64,000 nt of DNA from Pisaster brevispinus (GCA_023634235.1 JAMKCF010000007.1:7920105-7984104); one strand, 5' to 3'; positions 17,640-29,216 are shown, numbered from the stretch's first letter. Notes: generated by a model from the letters alone, not told the origin. A program made the numbers and translations.

Positions 17640-20260
17640 GTTTGGACTCTTGGCTTGGGCTTGAGAATGGGCTGAGGCTTGAAGCTTGGAGCTGGGAATC
17701 TGGGCTTGGAGCTGGGAATCTGGGCTTGGAGCTTGAACTGTGGGCTTGTGCTCTGGACTTGAACTAGGACTGTGGGATTGGAGCTTGAATTCTGGGTTTG
17801 TCCTTGTGCTCTGGCCTTGAGCTTGGACTCTGGGCTTGGAGCTTGGATTCTGGGCTAGGAGCTTTGATTCTGGGCTTGGAGCTTGGATTCTGGGCCTGGA
17901 GCTTGGATTCTGGGCTTGGAGCTTGGATTCTGGCCTTGTGCTCTGACCTTGAGCTTGTACTCTGGCTTGAAGGTTGGATTCTGGGCTTGGGGCTTGGACT
18001 CTGGGTTTGAGCTTGGATTGTGGGCTTGGAGCTTGGATTCTGGCCTTTTGCTCTGACCGTGAGCTTGGACTCTGGCTTGGAGCTTGGATTCTGGGCTTGG
18101 AGCTTTGACTCTGGGCTTGGAGCTTGGAATCTGAGCTTGGAGCTTGGATTCTGGCCTTGTGCTCTGACCTTGAGCTTGGATTATGGGCTTGGAGCTTGGA
18201 CTCTGGGCTTGGAGCTTGGAATCTGGGCTTGGAGCTTGGACTCTGAGTTTGAGCTTGGATTCTGGGCTTTGAGGGGGTGAGCTTGGACTCTGGGTTTGAG
18301 CTGGGATTCTGGGCTTGGAGCTTGGAATCTGGGCTTGTGCTCTGATCTTGAGCTTGTACTCTGGCTTGAAGGTTGGATTCTGGGTCTGGGCTTGTGCGTT
18401 GGGCTTGAAGGTTGGATTCTGGGTTTGAAATTGGGCTTATGTTCTGGGCTTGGAGCTTGGATTCTGAGTTTGAAATTGGGCTTAAGTTCTGAGCTTTGAT
18501 TCTGGGCTTGGAGCTTTGACTCTAGCTTGGAGCTTGGATTCTGGTCTTGGAGCTTGGCTTCTGGGCTAGGAGCTTGGATTCTGACCTTGTGCTCTGACCT
18601 TGAGCTTGGACTCTGGCTTGAAGGTCGGATTCTGGGCTTGGAGCTTGGATTCTGGCCTTTTGCTCTGACCGTGAGCTTGGATTCTGGCTTGGGAGCTTGG
18701 AATCTGGGCTTGGAGCTTGGATTCTGGCCTTGTGCTCTGACCTTGAGTTTTGATTCTGGGCTTGGAGCCTGGACTCTGGGCTTGGAGCTTGGACTCTGGG
18801 CTTGGAGCTTGGAATCTGGGCTTGGAGCTTGGATTCTGGCCTTGTGCTCTGACCTTGAGCTTGGATTCTGGGCTTGGAGCTTGGACTCTGGGCTTGGAGC
18901 TTGGACTCTGGGCTTGGAGCTTGGATTCTGGCCTTTTGCTCTGACCGTGAGCTTGGACTCTGGCTTGGAGCTTGGATTCTGACCTTGTGCTCTGACCTTG
19001 AGATTGGACTCTGGGTTTGAGCTTGGATTCTGGGCTTGGAGCTTGGATTCTGGCCTTGTGCTCTGACCTTGAGTTTGGATTCTGGGCTTGGAGCTTGGAC
19101 TCTGGGCTTGGAGCTTTGACTCTGGGCTTGGAGCTTGGAGCTTGGAATCTGGGCTTGGAGCTTGGATTCTGGCCTTGTGCTCTGACCTTGAGCTTGGATT
19201 CTGGGCTTGGAGCTTGGACTCTGGGCTTGGAGCTTGGACTCTGGGCTTGGAGCTTGGATTCTGGCCGTGTGCTCTGACCGTGAGCTTGGACTCTGGCTTG
19301 GAGCTTGGATTCTGGGCTTGGAGCTTTGACTCTGGGCTTGGAGCTTTGATTCTGGGCTTGGAGCTTTGACTCTAGCTTGGAGCTTGGATTCTGGGCTTGG
19401 AGCTTGGCTTCTGGGCTAGGAGCTTGGATTCTGACCTTGTGCTCTGACCTTGAGCTTGGACTCTGGCTTGAAGGTTGGATTCTGGGCTTGGAGCTTGGAT
19501 TCTGGCCTTTTGCTCTGACCGTGAGCTTGGACTCTGGCTTGGGAGCTTGGAATCTGGGCTTGGAGCTTGGATTCTGGCCTTGTGCTCTGACCTTGAGTTT
19601 TGATTCTGGGCTTGGAGCCTGGACTCTGGGCTTGGAGCTTGGACTCTGGGCTCGGAGCTTGGATTCTGGCCTTGTGCTCTGACCTTGAGCTTGGATTCTG
19701 GGCTTGGAGCTTGGACTCTGGGCTTGGAGCTTGGACTCTGGGCTTGGAGCTTGGACTCTGGGCTTGGAGCTTGGATTCTGGCCTTTTGCTCTGACCGTGA
19801 GCTTGGACTCTGGCTTGGAGCTTGGATTCTGACCTTGTGCTCTGACCTTGAGATTGGACTCTGGGTTTGAGCTTGGATTCTGGGCTTGGAGCTTGGACTC
19901 TGGGCTTGGAGCTTGGAATCTGGGCTTGGAGCTTGGATTCTGGCCGTGTGCTCTGACCGTGAGCTTGGACTTGGAGCTTGGATTCTGGGCTTGGAGCTTG
20001 GACTCTGAGTTTGAGCTTGGATTCTGGGCTTGTGCTCTGACCTTGAGCTTGTACTCTGGCTTGAGGTTGGATTCTAGGTCTGGGCTTGTGCTTTGGGCTT
20101 GAATATTGGATTCTGGGTTTGAAATAGGGCTTGTGCTTTGGGCTGGGAGCTTGGATTCTGAGTTTGTGCTTGTGCTCTGGGCTTGGAGCTTGGATTCTGG
20201 GTTTGGGCTTGTGCTCTGTGCTGTGGGCTTGGGCTTTGGTCCGAGTCTTATTACATTTGA
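17640..20260 (+). repeat. 2.6-kb minisatellite of ~20-bp units with higher-order structure
   Basis: The basic unit is CTTGGAGCTTGGACTCTGGG with variants (GGATT/GGACT/TTTGA), broken at intervals by CCTTGTGCTCTGACCTTGAG or CCTTTTGCTCTGACCGTGAG blocks that give a higher-order period. A segment from about 18501 recurs 850 bp later (from 19351) nearly unchanged. Because 20 is not a multiple of 3 and the unit lacks stops, frames stay open on both strands, including a 566-codon frame at 20266-18566 on the minus strand. Those frames look like by-products, not genes. Confidence 0.95.
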
Positions 20261-20495
20261 AGCCAAAAAGAGTTGTCAGGCATAAGTAGCTCACGGCTCT
20301 GGCTTCATTTTTAGGTCGAGTTATGGATGTGCCTCTTGCTTTTATTGCAGATCTGCTGGCTTTGGTTTGGCTCTAGCTTCAGCTTGGATCTCTTAGCTCT
20401 GTTTTGAATCGGGCGCATTTTCCAAACCTACTCTCTGGCTCAGTCTTATCTGCCGTCAGCCATTTTGAAGCCATCTAGCCTAAGCCACATACAGG

Positions 20496-20601
20496 GTGCG
20501 TTTTTGCGGTAGTAACCAATAACTGTTTCGGTCAATGCCCAGTGACTAACCAATGGCAAGTTCAACCGAAACAGTTATTGGTTACCTCCGCAAAAACGCA
20601 C
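20496..20601. repeat. Compact near-perfect hairpin MITE
   Basis: GTGCGTTTTTGCGGTAGTAA, CCAATAACTGTTTCGGT is mirrored by ACCGAAACAGTTATTGG, TTACCTCCGCAAAAACGCAC: about 37-bp arms around a ~30-bp centre. Flanks are ACAGG and TCCTG. Confidence 0.8.
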
Positions 20602-21108
20602 TCCTGCTGTTGTGGTACTTGAAAAGCAAATTTGTTTTGTATTATACATTTGAAGCTGAAAGAGTTATAGGCCATTTACTGAGTCCAAGCTGGCTGCAGT
20701 GGAAATATTAAGAGTGAAGTTGTGCATTTACAAATAATTACTAAAAAAAATCATTAAGTTATTGATTTACTATATTGGGTTTTGTTTTTTTGTATTTTTA
20801 TATTGGCTAAATTTTTTTAAACATACTTCATCTTAATATATAGGATGTTACCTTTTTCAAAAACAAAATGTTTGTTTAAATAAATCAATGTTGAATTGAC
20901 ATGCATGGGTTTCTAGCGGATTCTATCTACATATGTTGACTTTGAACTTATAAATAATACAGCAAATGTGCACACCCTTGATTAGTTGATTTTCTCTTTT
21001 CAGTTAAGATAATGTTGTTTATCAACTGGAGCACAGACATTTTTGGACAATAAATGGAAACCAGATTGTTTAAAGTATAAGTATTTATTGTTTGTATTTG
21101 TTCGTCTT

Positions 21109-21230
21109 CAGCTGCTGCTGCTGATGTTGCTGCTGATGTTGCTGCTGCTGTTGCTGCTGCTGTTGCTGCTGTTGCTGCTGCTGCTGTTGCTGCCGCTGCT
21201 TTGGCTACAGCTGTGGCTGTTTGCTGCATA
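21109..21230. repeat. Trinucleotide (CTG/TTG)n microsatellite
   Basis: Interrupted CTG and TTG/ATG triplets for about 120 bp. Open in several frames (poly-Leu on +, Ala/Thr-rich on -); no gene context. Confidence 0.85.
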
Positions 21231-21271
21231 GATCTTGAGCAAGATGCTTTACTATAATTGCTTCTCTTCAC

Positions 21272-21651
21272 CCAGGGGTATAAATGGGTACCTGCGAGGG
21301 TAGAGGCTGATATTGTGTTTGAAAAAGCCTTCGGAGTGCCACGGCAGCTCGGGTCTGTATATTCCCCAGGGAGCTGAGAAAGGTTTTTAACAAGGAGTGC
21401 TATAGACCTTTGTCATGGTGCGGCCATCTTGAATTTCTCTCATTCAACTCAATGTAATCAAACCGAGGCTGGAAGGTTCCGTTTTTATGCAATGAATATC
21501 AGCATTCATTACTGTTATTGGATACAGGAACGTGACCAAGATGGTGGCAGCATGGTAAAGGTCTATTGGCCCAATGACCGGGCATTGTAAAGCGCATTGA
21601 TACGTTGTTGTAAAATGCGCTAAGAACTAGTTGGTATTGTTATTACTATAT
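21272..21651 (+). repeat. GGTAGAGGTTGATATTGTGT-family repeat carrying a nested MITE
   Basis: The halves 21272-21400 and 21567-21651 match the reverse complement of the uninterrupted copy at 11741-11936. The gap between them is exactly a TA-flanked MITE. Confidence 0.7.
21403..21564. mobile_element. TA-target MITE (GACCTTT…AAAGGTC), complete copy
   Basis: Terminal inverted repeats: GACCTTTGTCATGGTGCGGC, CATCTTG on the left and CAAGATGGTGGCAGCATGGT, AAAGGTC on the right, flanked by TA on both sides. TA duplication with such termini points to the Tc1/mariner-type transposition class (inference). Other copies at 60419 and 63813. Confidence 0.75.
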
Positions 21652-22399
21652 GCAATGTTGAAGAACATGTATTTGCAGCGATTTAGCCGTAGCTATAACC
21701 GAAGCTGCCGTTTTTGTTTGCTATTGTCGCGTCCAACACGTTTAATTTGCATCAGTGCCATCTTTAAATATGTACCACATTGCATCTTGAGAAACCGAGT
21801 ACAGTTAAACAATAAATCAAGATGGACGCCATGCTGAAGTTTACCACATTGCTTCAAAATCAGTACGCCATGATGATTGCCGGTGACGATGCTTGGACTC
21901 GGATTTCCCCCAGAATCCTTTGGGCGCCGATCATGCACATTGGGCATAATGGTATATTGTCATTTTTTCCATTTCAAGTTTGGATCGCGTCCAATTAAAG
22001 ATTAGTGCAATTTATTTCATTAATCACTGACACCAAACTCAAGATATCAAAGGCTTGCCGTGACCTGGAAGCTTTCAGTGTCAAAAAAATGTACTGACAG
22101 TAAACACAAATCGAGTTTGTTTTTTGTTTGTTTTGTCGATACGAATCATTTGAGATTATGATTATTGTGTCAACAGCTCACTGTGTTTTTTGTGCGCTTC
22201 TTGATTTCATAAAGTGACATAATTTTTTACAGAATTATCGTTCTGAGATAAGCGCCCCAGATAAGCTACTTCTTTTACCATTGTTCCCGATCCAAACGAC
22301 CTTTGGACTCTACTTGTCCAAAACGAAGTGTTTACTGTTTTGTTTTGGGATTCTATCTATTATGAAATATTGTGATTCTTTGTTATTGCTCTTGATTCA

Positions 22400-22525
22400 G
22401 GCCGTGACCGAATTGGCGGCATACGACTACGGCTTCGGCTAGATCGCAGCGTCATGCGTTGAAGTATAGGTCGTCCTTAGCAACACATTAGCCGTAGCCC
22501 TAGCCGCCAATTTGGATACAGCCTT
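22400..22525. repeat. Foldback MITE (AATTGGCGGC ends)
   Basis: Left GGCCGTGACCGAATTGGCGG CATACGACTACGGC; right GCCGTAGCCCTAGCCGCCAA TTTGGATACAGCC. Inverted termini of about 35 bp with mismatches. No ORF. Confidence 0.7.
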
Positions 22526-22529
22526 AAGT

Positions 22530-24830
22530 TCACATCTGCTGTGGTTATGTTTTTGTTAACCACCGGGTTCTTCATGGAGTAGGAGGGGGAAGGGCGGAGC
22601 CAGAGAAGCACCGAAGGGAGGAGTAAAGAATGGATACCATCTGAAAGGCATGACCTGTGACGTCATACATAAACCCATGTTTTTATGCAAAATAAGATTG
22701 CAGCTGCATATTGCCAAGATGGATGTGGGAACGTTAATTGGAAAACGTAAATGGCGAATCAGTAGTCGAGCTTCATGTTTTGGCTTGTTTTTGTTTCTCA
22801 ATTTTTAATTACAAAATTGAGGGTCATTACTTAAATTAATCGTTGATATAGGCCTACATGGTCCGATAATGTGGTCTTGGGCGTTTTGATTTACCTAAAC
22901 TGATGTGTTTCTCATGTTTGCTCATACAGCAAATTTTGTGATGAGGGGCCATGGAAAACCGCCATAAATTTGAACAGAAGAAAAATGTTCAGATGTCACT
23001 CCATTTTCGTTGATTTTAGCTCCAGAGGTTATGAGAGTCCATATAAGAACGTTGTTGAGGTTGTTACTATATTCCAACATATAGGGGAAAACTTCACTCG
23101 CCTCTCAGAGTAAACTTGGAGAACAATTTCGTTTGGTATGAGCAGCTCTATTTAAACAGCATCTAGATTGTTCCTGATTTTTTCTGCTTTCAAATATTTC
23201 TCAAAATCTCCTTGAGCCTTCAGATGTTTTTGAAAGAAGTATAAGAGCAGTTACTAAAGGGAGAGAGACATATTAGTCCACACTGTATCCGAACCTGTGG
23301 TTTTGTGTTTCTGGTGATGAACATCGTCTGTAAAAACCTCCTGAATTGGGAGGTTCTGGGTCGAGGAGAGGGGAAACCCAGACCAGCAAGCCAATTTCAG
23401 GACAGTCCACATTCGTCAGAAATCTCATCCCTGTGTTAAATAGGGCCCTGTGTCAACACTTTGTGTGGCCTAAATGCTGAGGTGTGCTTATATCGATGAG
23501 CGGCCTTCTGATGATAGTGGAACTGTCTGTCTCCGTAACTTCTTGGAATGTATAATCCAGCATCTCTAAGCAACGACGAGTCTGTGTTGACGGTAATTCC
23601 TGCCTTTATTTTTGTCTTGTTGGCTGTCACCTTTTGCTGCTGCCAAGTGACATAATAACGAAACAGTCGCGTTTAATCTCTATCACAAGTTTGCAGGAGA
23701 TTATAGAATGTCAATAACTATTTGCTGCTGGCAAAGGATTACGGGGCATAATTTCCATATAACGGCATTCTGCTACTTCGGGAATAATTCTGTGTGAACA
23801 GTCTGAGCTGCCATACTAATATAATACGCCATTTTGCTTCCACCTGGCACGCTGTTGGCGACATTGATGTCAGCTAGGTCTTTTCCCCCCTGATGAAAAC
23901 TAATTGTGTCTTTGGGTTTGCTAATTTCAAGTAACGATTTTGTACGATGGATTATCAATATAACGTTATTTTTGTGTTACTTTTAACGAAGTTTCTCAGA
24001 CCTTTGAATTTGTCCCCGTTTGTTAGCGTTGGTACGAGGATGGAAATACGACTTCAAGAACATATCTCATTAAACAAAATGTATTTGTTATTAACCAATA
24101 AGTGATTTTTGTGGGGTCAGCTAAAGCCAGGATGCCGAAATGCGCAGGGTTTTAAGAAAGTTGTCTCAATGAGTTGGGGTTTGAATACGAAGTTTATTGT
24201 TACCATTTTAGCTTCTGAAGAAACCTACTTGAGTTTATATTTTGAGTGTTTGCTAAAAGAGTATTATATTTTGGTAATGACGGACCTACTTTCGACAATG
24301 CATGGACATCACAATATTGCTAAAGAGCGGTGCCTCTAAACATAGACTTCATGTAGTCGTTCGTCCTGTTTCTGTGTTCTTACCCCACATTGCATAAAAG
24401 CATACCCATGGTACAAGCATACCTTACTGGATTACAAACGCAACTTGAAACAAGATCACTGACAAAATGTGCGACAAAAATAAATTACCGAAATTCAACC
24501 CACGCGAAAATAAAGCAAATCCACCAAAATGTATTCACTTTAAACGCAGTGATTGCCCACGCACTGCGGTCGTGAAAACAGTTTCAAAAATACTTTTATC
24601 AAGCATCTACACAGTACTGGGAGGCAATAATATTTACATAGATACTGACTCGCCACGAGAGTGTCTGTGTATACAAAAGGTGGCGATAATTTACACAACA
24701 TTGAAGACCTGCGATATCAGTTTAGTTGTTTCATAAAATCTCGTATGGCCGAGGTTGCATATAATAGTGATGGGTCGACTGTGACATAATAAAGTGGATG
24801 CACGTGTAACGTTGTCGGCACATGCGAAGG
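22530..24830. other. Intergenic, no recognised content
   Basis: Unique-looking A/T-rich sequence. Short open frames lack family motifs, codon structure or splice context. Confidence 0.5.
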
Positions 24831-24831
24831 G

Positions 24832-25020
24832 TCTCCCATAGGGGCACATTGCCTTCGAATCTCACAAAATTTGCTGTTTGGAATCACAATGGAAATTTAC
24901 ACCATTTTAATGATGGAGTTATTTTTCCCCACTTACATGAGGACTTGAGCTACTGGAAAATTAGTACATCACTCCGATTAAATTCGGCATTTCCCTTGCT
25001 CTTTAAGGGAAAGCTGTTCA
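24832..25020. repeat. Solo arm related to the 3342-3843 foldback
   Basis: TTACACCATTTTAATGATGG, CTACTGGAAAATTAGTACAT and the end GCTCTTTAAGGG align in order with the right arm of that element (CTACTGGAAAAGGAGTACAT, CTCTTTAAAG). Confidence 0.5.
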
Positions 25021-25084
25021 TGCTCTAAAACACAAACACTCAGTTTGTTGTATTTAATTAGTGAGTGGAACATAGGCCTACGGT

Positions 25085-25625
25085 CCAACAATTTGGTTTT
25101 ACAAAATAGCGGACCGTGTTCTGTCATGAAATTACACAAAATTCGCACAATTTCAAGGGATGTCAAAATGAATCATCATATTCTATTTTAACCCTGCGAT
25201 GCCCCCTGTAAATACTACACAACTGCCATTGGTTACTGCGGCGTGCAGACCATTTTGGGAAACCGTGCATACCTCATTTGTAATGTTGATTGTATACTTT
25301 TTTTTTCAAAGCTAATAACCTTTATAGACGTTGTAGAGATAGTTTGGCCCCCCAAAAAGTCAATAAATGTTTGGGGGGTTCGGGGGTGTTAATTTTTATG
25401 GTTTTTTCTCTGCAAAACCGCAGTATTTTTGTGCACACGACTATGCAGAAAGATTTCTCTAACTGGAGATTCTGAGTCCATGAGTCACACTGCCTATAAA
25501 GTGTCATAGACCATGTCAATCAGGCCTGTCTGCACGAGGATAGAACTTGAAAATATCTTTCCAACCATTATTCATTTCTCATAACAAACAAAGTCCAATG
25601 CGCCCAGTCCGAAAGGCAACGCACC
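25085..25625 (-). repeat. CGGTCCGCTATTTTGT-family repeat, inverted longer copy
   Basis: ACAAAATAGCGGACCGTGTT lies at one end and CCCAGTCCGAAAGGCAACG at the other, the reverse complement of the blocks at 6460-6660. The interior is longer, perhaps by insertion. Confidence 0.55.
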
Positions 25626-25839
25626 CCTTTATGAAGGTTTGTTTTGCACTTTCTCAACGATTTTTGTGTGTTAGTTTATCTAAGTGTGTTATTTACAAAT
25701 CTGGGTATTGCCTTTGTTAACTTGTGCGTATTTGTTTGTATAATAAATTAGGTTTTACCAATAGGTTGTACCATTGACAAAATAATGAGTCGTATACCAA
25801 TTTTGAGCGCAAAGGGTGCTTGCAAAGTTTTTTTTTTTT

Positions 25840-26030
25840 CCTGCCCCTTCCTTTGACCATATCACTGACCCCTGTTGATTGACACCCTCTAGAGAGTGTG
25901 GCATGGCCACATATCTCTATATACTGTCAGTATATAGAGATCAGTGGGCATGGCCCAAACTTAGGATATCCTGGCATTGTTAGGATGAGCTGACCATGTG
26001 TGTATGATATGTGGTTAAGACAACGTCAGC
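25840..26030 (-). repeat. Dispersed repeat shared with 51955-52100, containing a palindrome
   Basis: Shares GTGTCAATCAACAGGGGTC and GTCTTAACCACAT…GGTCAGCTCAT with the later copy in inverse orientation. About 80 bp including the 25913-25941 palindrome is absent from the other copy. Confidence 0.55.
25913..25941. repeat. Perfect 14-bp-arm palindrome with 1-base spacer
   Basis: The arm ATCTCTATATACTG is followed by one T and its exact complement. The same layout occurs at 54243-54271 and 54941-54981. Confidence 0.85.
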
Positions 26031-26184
26031 AATTGCTGATAGCGGCCCTCATTTCACGGTTTTAAATCTTGGCAGGCGTGCTGCGTGCGACGAAGTCTTA
26101 ATTCCATACAGGTGCTAAAATGGTGCTCAACAAATTTGCGCGCTTAACAGAAATAATACGATTTGGGTTTGAACAAAGAAAAAT

Positions 26185-26260
26185 CGACTAGAGCGGGATT
26201 TGAACTAACGACCTCCGGTTTAACATTCCGACCCTCTACCAACTGAGCTTTCTAGCCCTA
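26185..26260 (-). mobile_element. tRNA-derived SINE head
   Basis: On the minus strand: AAGCTCAGTTGGTAGAGGGT, AATGTTAAACCGGAGGTCG and TTCAAATCCCGCTCTAGTCG. The D-arm and B-box are good and the family matches 2141-2213. The acceptor stem does not close. Confidence 0.6.
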
Positions 26261-26345
26261 TGTTGGCGGTCTCCCAAAATATTTGTTTTGTTTTTGGATT
26301 TTGGGATTTCAATAGACACACCATTCAACAGGAAATCAGTCATCT

Positions 26346-26466
26346 CGCCCCCATCAAAACCGCCCGTCCAAAGTCGCCCCTAGCAAGCTCGCCCCACTCG
26401 CTCCTACTAAGCAGCGCCCGACACGGTCGCCCCCTGACAAAGTCGCCCCCAACAAAGTCACCCCAG
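26346..26466 (+). repeat. Degenerate AAGTCGCCCC short tandem repeat
   Basis: About eight GTCGCCCC-like blocks spaced 13-18 bp apart, C-rich against an A/T-rich background. Confidence 0.55.
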
Positions 26467-26499
26467 AGTTGAAGGCAAGTTGCAAGGGGCGAGTTTGCA

Positions 26500-27740
26500 A
26501 TAGCTATGGGCGACTTGAAAATGTCATCAAAGTGATCCCAATTTCAAAGTCGAGAAAGTAACAGTTGAAGACCCCAAGTCGAGAGGCCTACTTTTCTGTC
26601 GAGTATCAAGTACTGCCGAGTGCCGGGCTAGGGTGGCCGAGTAGTAATTGAGGAGGGGGGTATCTGGGCCATTGAGTCTCTTGTAAGCTTATTAACTACA
26701 CAGTGTGAGAGAGTACTACACAGACAGGGAATCGACTTCCAAAAAAGTGCGAGATTTATAATGGGTGAAGACGTCAGATTAATCGGGTAAAAAAGGTTAT
26801 TTTAAAAACTGCATGGTTCTTTGTGTCGAAGGGAAACCGGGAACAATACTATCCAAAATGTGTGCAACAGTTTGTGTTCAATTTAATTCAACTCAACACA
26901 ACGTGTATTTCCAGTGTTCCACATTGCAAAATGGACATTCAAGTAATTATAGAGAAGGTCAATTGAACAAAAAATGTATAAAAAACACTGGAATAACAAT
27001 TACATGAGACACAATGAAGCAGAGGCAAATGGAGGCATTTACAAAAGACCAAGTCGTATATAGAAATGCCAATCAACTGGACTTCAAAACAGAAGTTAAG
27101 TTACAACATAAATTTGTACAGGGGATGGGGCACGGGTCAAACATAGCGAGCTAACGCGGCCTGAAGAGTCAGCACGGAGTTTAAAAGAAGGTAAATCATG
27201 ACAGAGATGAAGGGCGACTGATTTGGTAAATTGGCGCCGAGTTGTCCTTTATGAAATACGCGTCGCATTGTAAACATTAATATCATTGTAAGGGATTTAG
27301 TCTGTCTCACTTTAGCAATCCAATAAAATAAATCAACTGGAAGAGAGATTTAGGTTTTTACGGAATAAAGGGACATCTCTTTAGTCTGACTTGCCTCTTT
27401 AAAGCTAGCGTAATACGTGTATAGAATGTACACGCACAACATCCCAATATTACGAAGCTGTAAAACGATAAAGTGGGATTAACTAAGCTTTTTACCCACG
27501 GGCTCGTGTCTGGAAATTTAAAAATCAGTTACTGCGTTGCATAGAAAAATTTGAAAGTTTCCTTGCTTGGAATTCTATCCAGTCAATGTGCGTGTGAAAC
27601 CACAATGGACATAATCAAATATCTGCCTATTAAAATATGGCGGGTTTTGGTGGGCTTAACAGCGTTGTATTAGCTATGCATCAGTTACCCGGCCCTTGTA
27701 TAACTCATTCACTTGCTTTTTGTTGCTTTTTGTTATTTTG
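26500..27740. other. Intergenic, no recognised content
   Basis: No exon, RNA gene or repeat could be supported by eye. Confidence 0.45.
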
Positions 27741-27749
27741 CTCTCGGAT

Positions 27750-27960
27750 TCGTGGCGCTTTGGGCTATAAAATCGTTTGTTATGAAATAAATAAACATGT
27801 CAAACAAATATTTTATCAGTAGAATATAATGATTCACACAAAATTATATACCCTCAAATGGCGTGGCTTTTGTGTAGTTTCATGACAGAACACGGTCCGT
27901 TATTTTGTAGAATCAAATTGGGGACTCCACAAAACGGCGGACCGTATGTTCGGCTTGTTG
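27750..27960 (+). repeat. CGGTCCGCTATTTTGT-family repeat, copy 3
   Basis: GGCGCTTTGGGCTATAAAAT, GTAGAATATAATGATTCAC and GAACACGGTCCGTTATTTTG keep the same order as in 6460-6660. Confidence 0.6.
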
Positions 27961-28553
27961 TATTTCGAGAGGCAAAATTATGTTTTTGTTGTTTTTAATT
28001 ACTACTCATTATTAACAACACACTGTAGCGGCGCATGAACAACTCTTTCATAAAAAAGACAAGAAGTAATTATTCGAAACAGCAAACTTTGAGAGATTTC
28101 AAGGCAATGTGCCCCCTGAACTAAATAATGAACGTCTCTCTAAAAGAACTTGGGGTATGAAGCGTAATTTTCTTATTTTTATTAATTGGTGTGGGGGATG
28201 CATGGGTTGGGATGAACATTTCATTTAAATTCATGTAAATCGATCGCTGTTAACTCACTCAAACCATGCGGTTTAAAAACGAGCCAGCAAACAAAACGAA
28301 ACGTGCAAGTCAAGGAACCTGTGAATATATCATCAAATTAAGCTGTAATGGTCTTCGATATAGCAGTGGATATACTAATAATTCATGTTTGGTCAGAAAT
28401 TGTGCAAACGGTGGTAGTGTGCTTTTGATACTGTTTCCTTCACATTAAGGGCAGCAATGATGTGGTTGGAACCCGAGTTTTTTTGTTTTTTTTTTAACTC
28501 CTCAAGTACGCATATGGTAATAATTTCGATCAAATGAAACAAATGATTTTTGA

Positions 28554-29216
28554 GAGTACACTCCAGAAATGTCCGGGTCCGATTTGAACCGGATTCCCGG
28601 CTCCTAGGAACCTGACCCATGTATGTGTCAGGCTGACCCATATTCCGGCTCCTATAGGGAACCAGACCCATGTATGGGTCCGGCTGACCCATATTCCGGC
28701 TCCTATAGGGAACTAGACCCATGTATGGGTGTCCGGCTGACCCATATTCCGGCTCCTATAGGGAACTAGACCCATGTATGGGTGTCCGGCTGACCCATAT
28801 TCCGCCTCCGAGGGAACCAGACCCATGTATGGGTCCGGCTGACCCATATTCCGGCTCCTATAGGGAACCAGACCCATGGATGGGTCAGGCTGACCCATAT
28901 TCCGGCTCCTATAGGGAACCAGACCCATGTATGGGTCCGGCTGACCCATATTCCGGCTCCTATAGGGAACTAGACCCATGTATGGGTGTCCGGCTGACCC
29001 ATATTCCGCCTCCAAGGGAACCAGACCCATGTATGGGTCCGGCTCGACCCGGAATGGGTTAACAATGGTTAACAATGAGATTTCAACACGGACTCTGTTT
29101 CACTTTGACCCATTTCTGGGTGGTTTTGACACACAGAGTCCGGGTCAAACTGTCCCAGAAATGAGTCAGTCCTCCACGTGACCCTGTTCCGGATCAACTC
29201 TGACCCGGAGTGTACT
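28554..29216. mobile_element. TIR element with an internal 51-bp minisatellite
   Basis: Ends GAGTACACTCC and GGAGTGTACTC are exact inverted repeats; related GTCCGGGTCC / GACCCGG blocks lie just inside. Between ~28615 and 29040 about eight units of 51-53 bp repeat (CCCATGTATGGGTCCGGCTG, ACCCATATTCCGGCTCCTAT, AGGGAACCAGA). Since 51 is a multiple of 3, frames stay open, but no protein family is recognised. Confidence 0.75.

Noticed and set aside
18566..20266. 566-codon open frame on the minus strand (and several on the plus strand) in 17.6-20.3 kb
   Set aside because: It is produced by a stop-free 20-bp repeat read in any frame; composition is only repeat (Ser/Lys/Pro/Gln), and no flanking exon or promoter is seen.
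28393..29075. Open frames of 109-120 codons on both strands with a repeated 17-residue unit
   Set aside because: Both strands are open because of the 51-bp minisatellite; no family resemblance.
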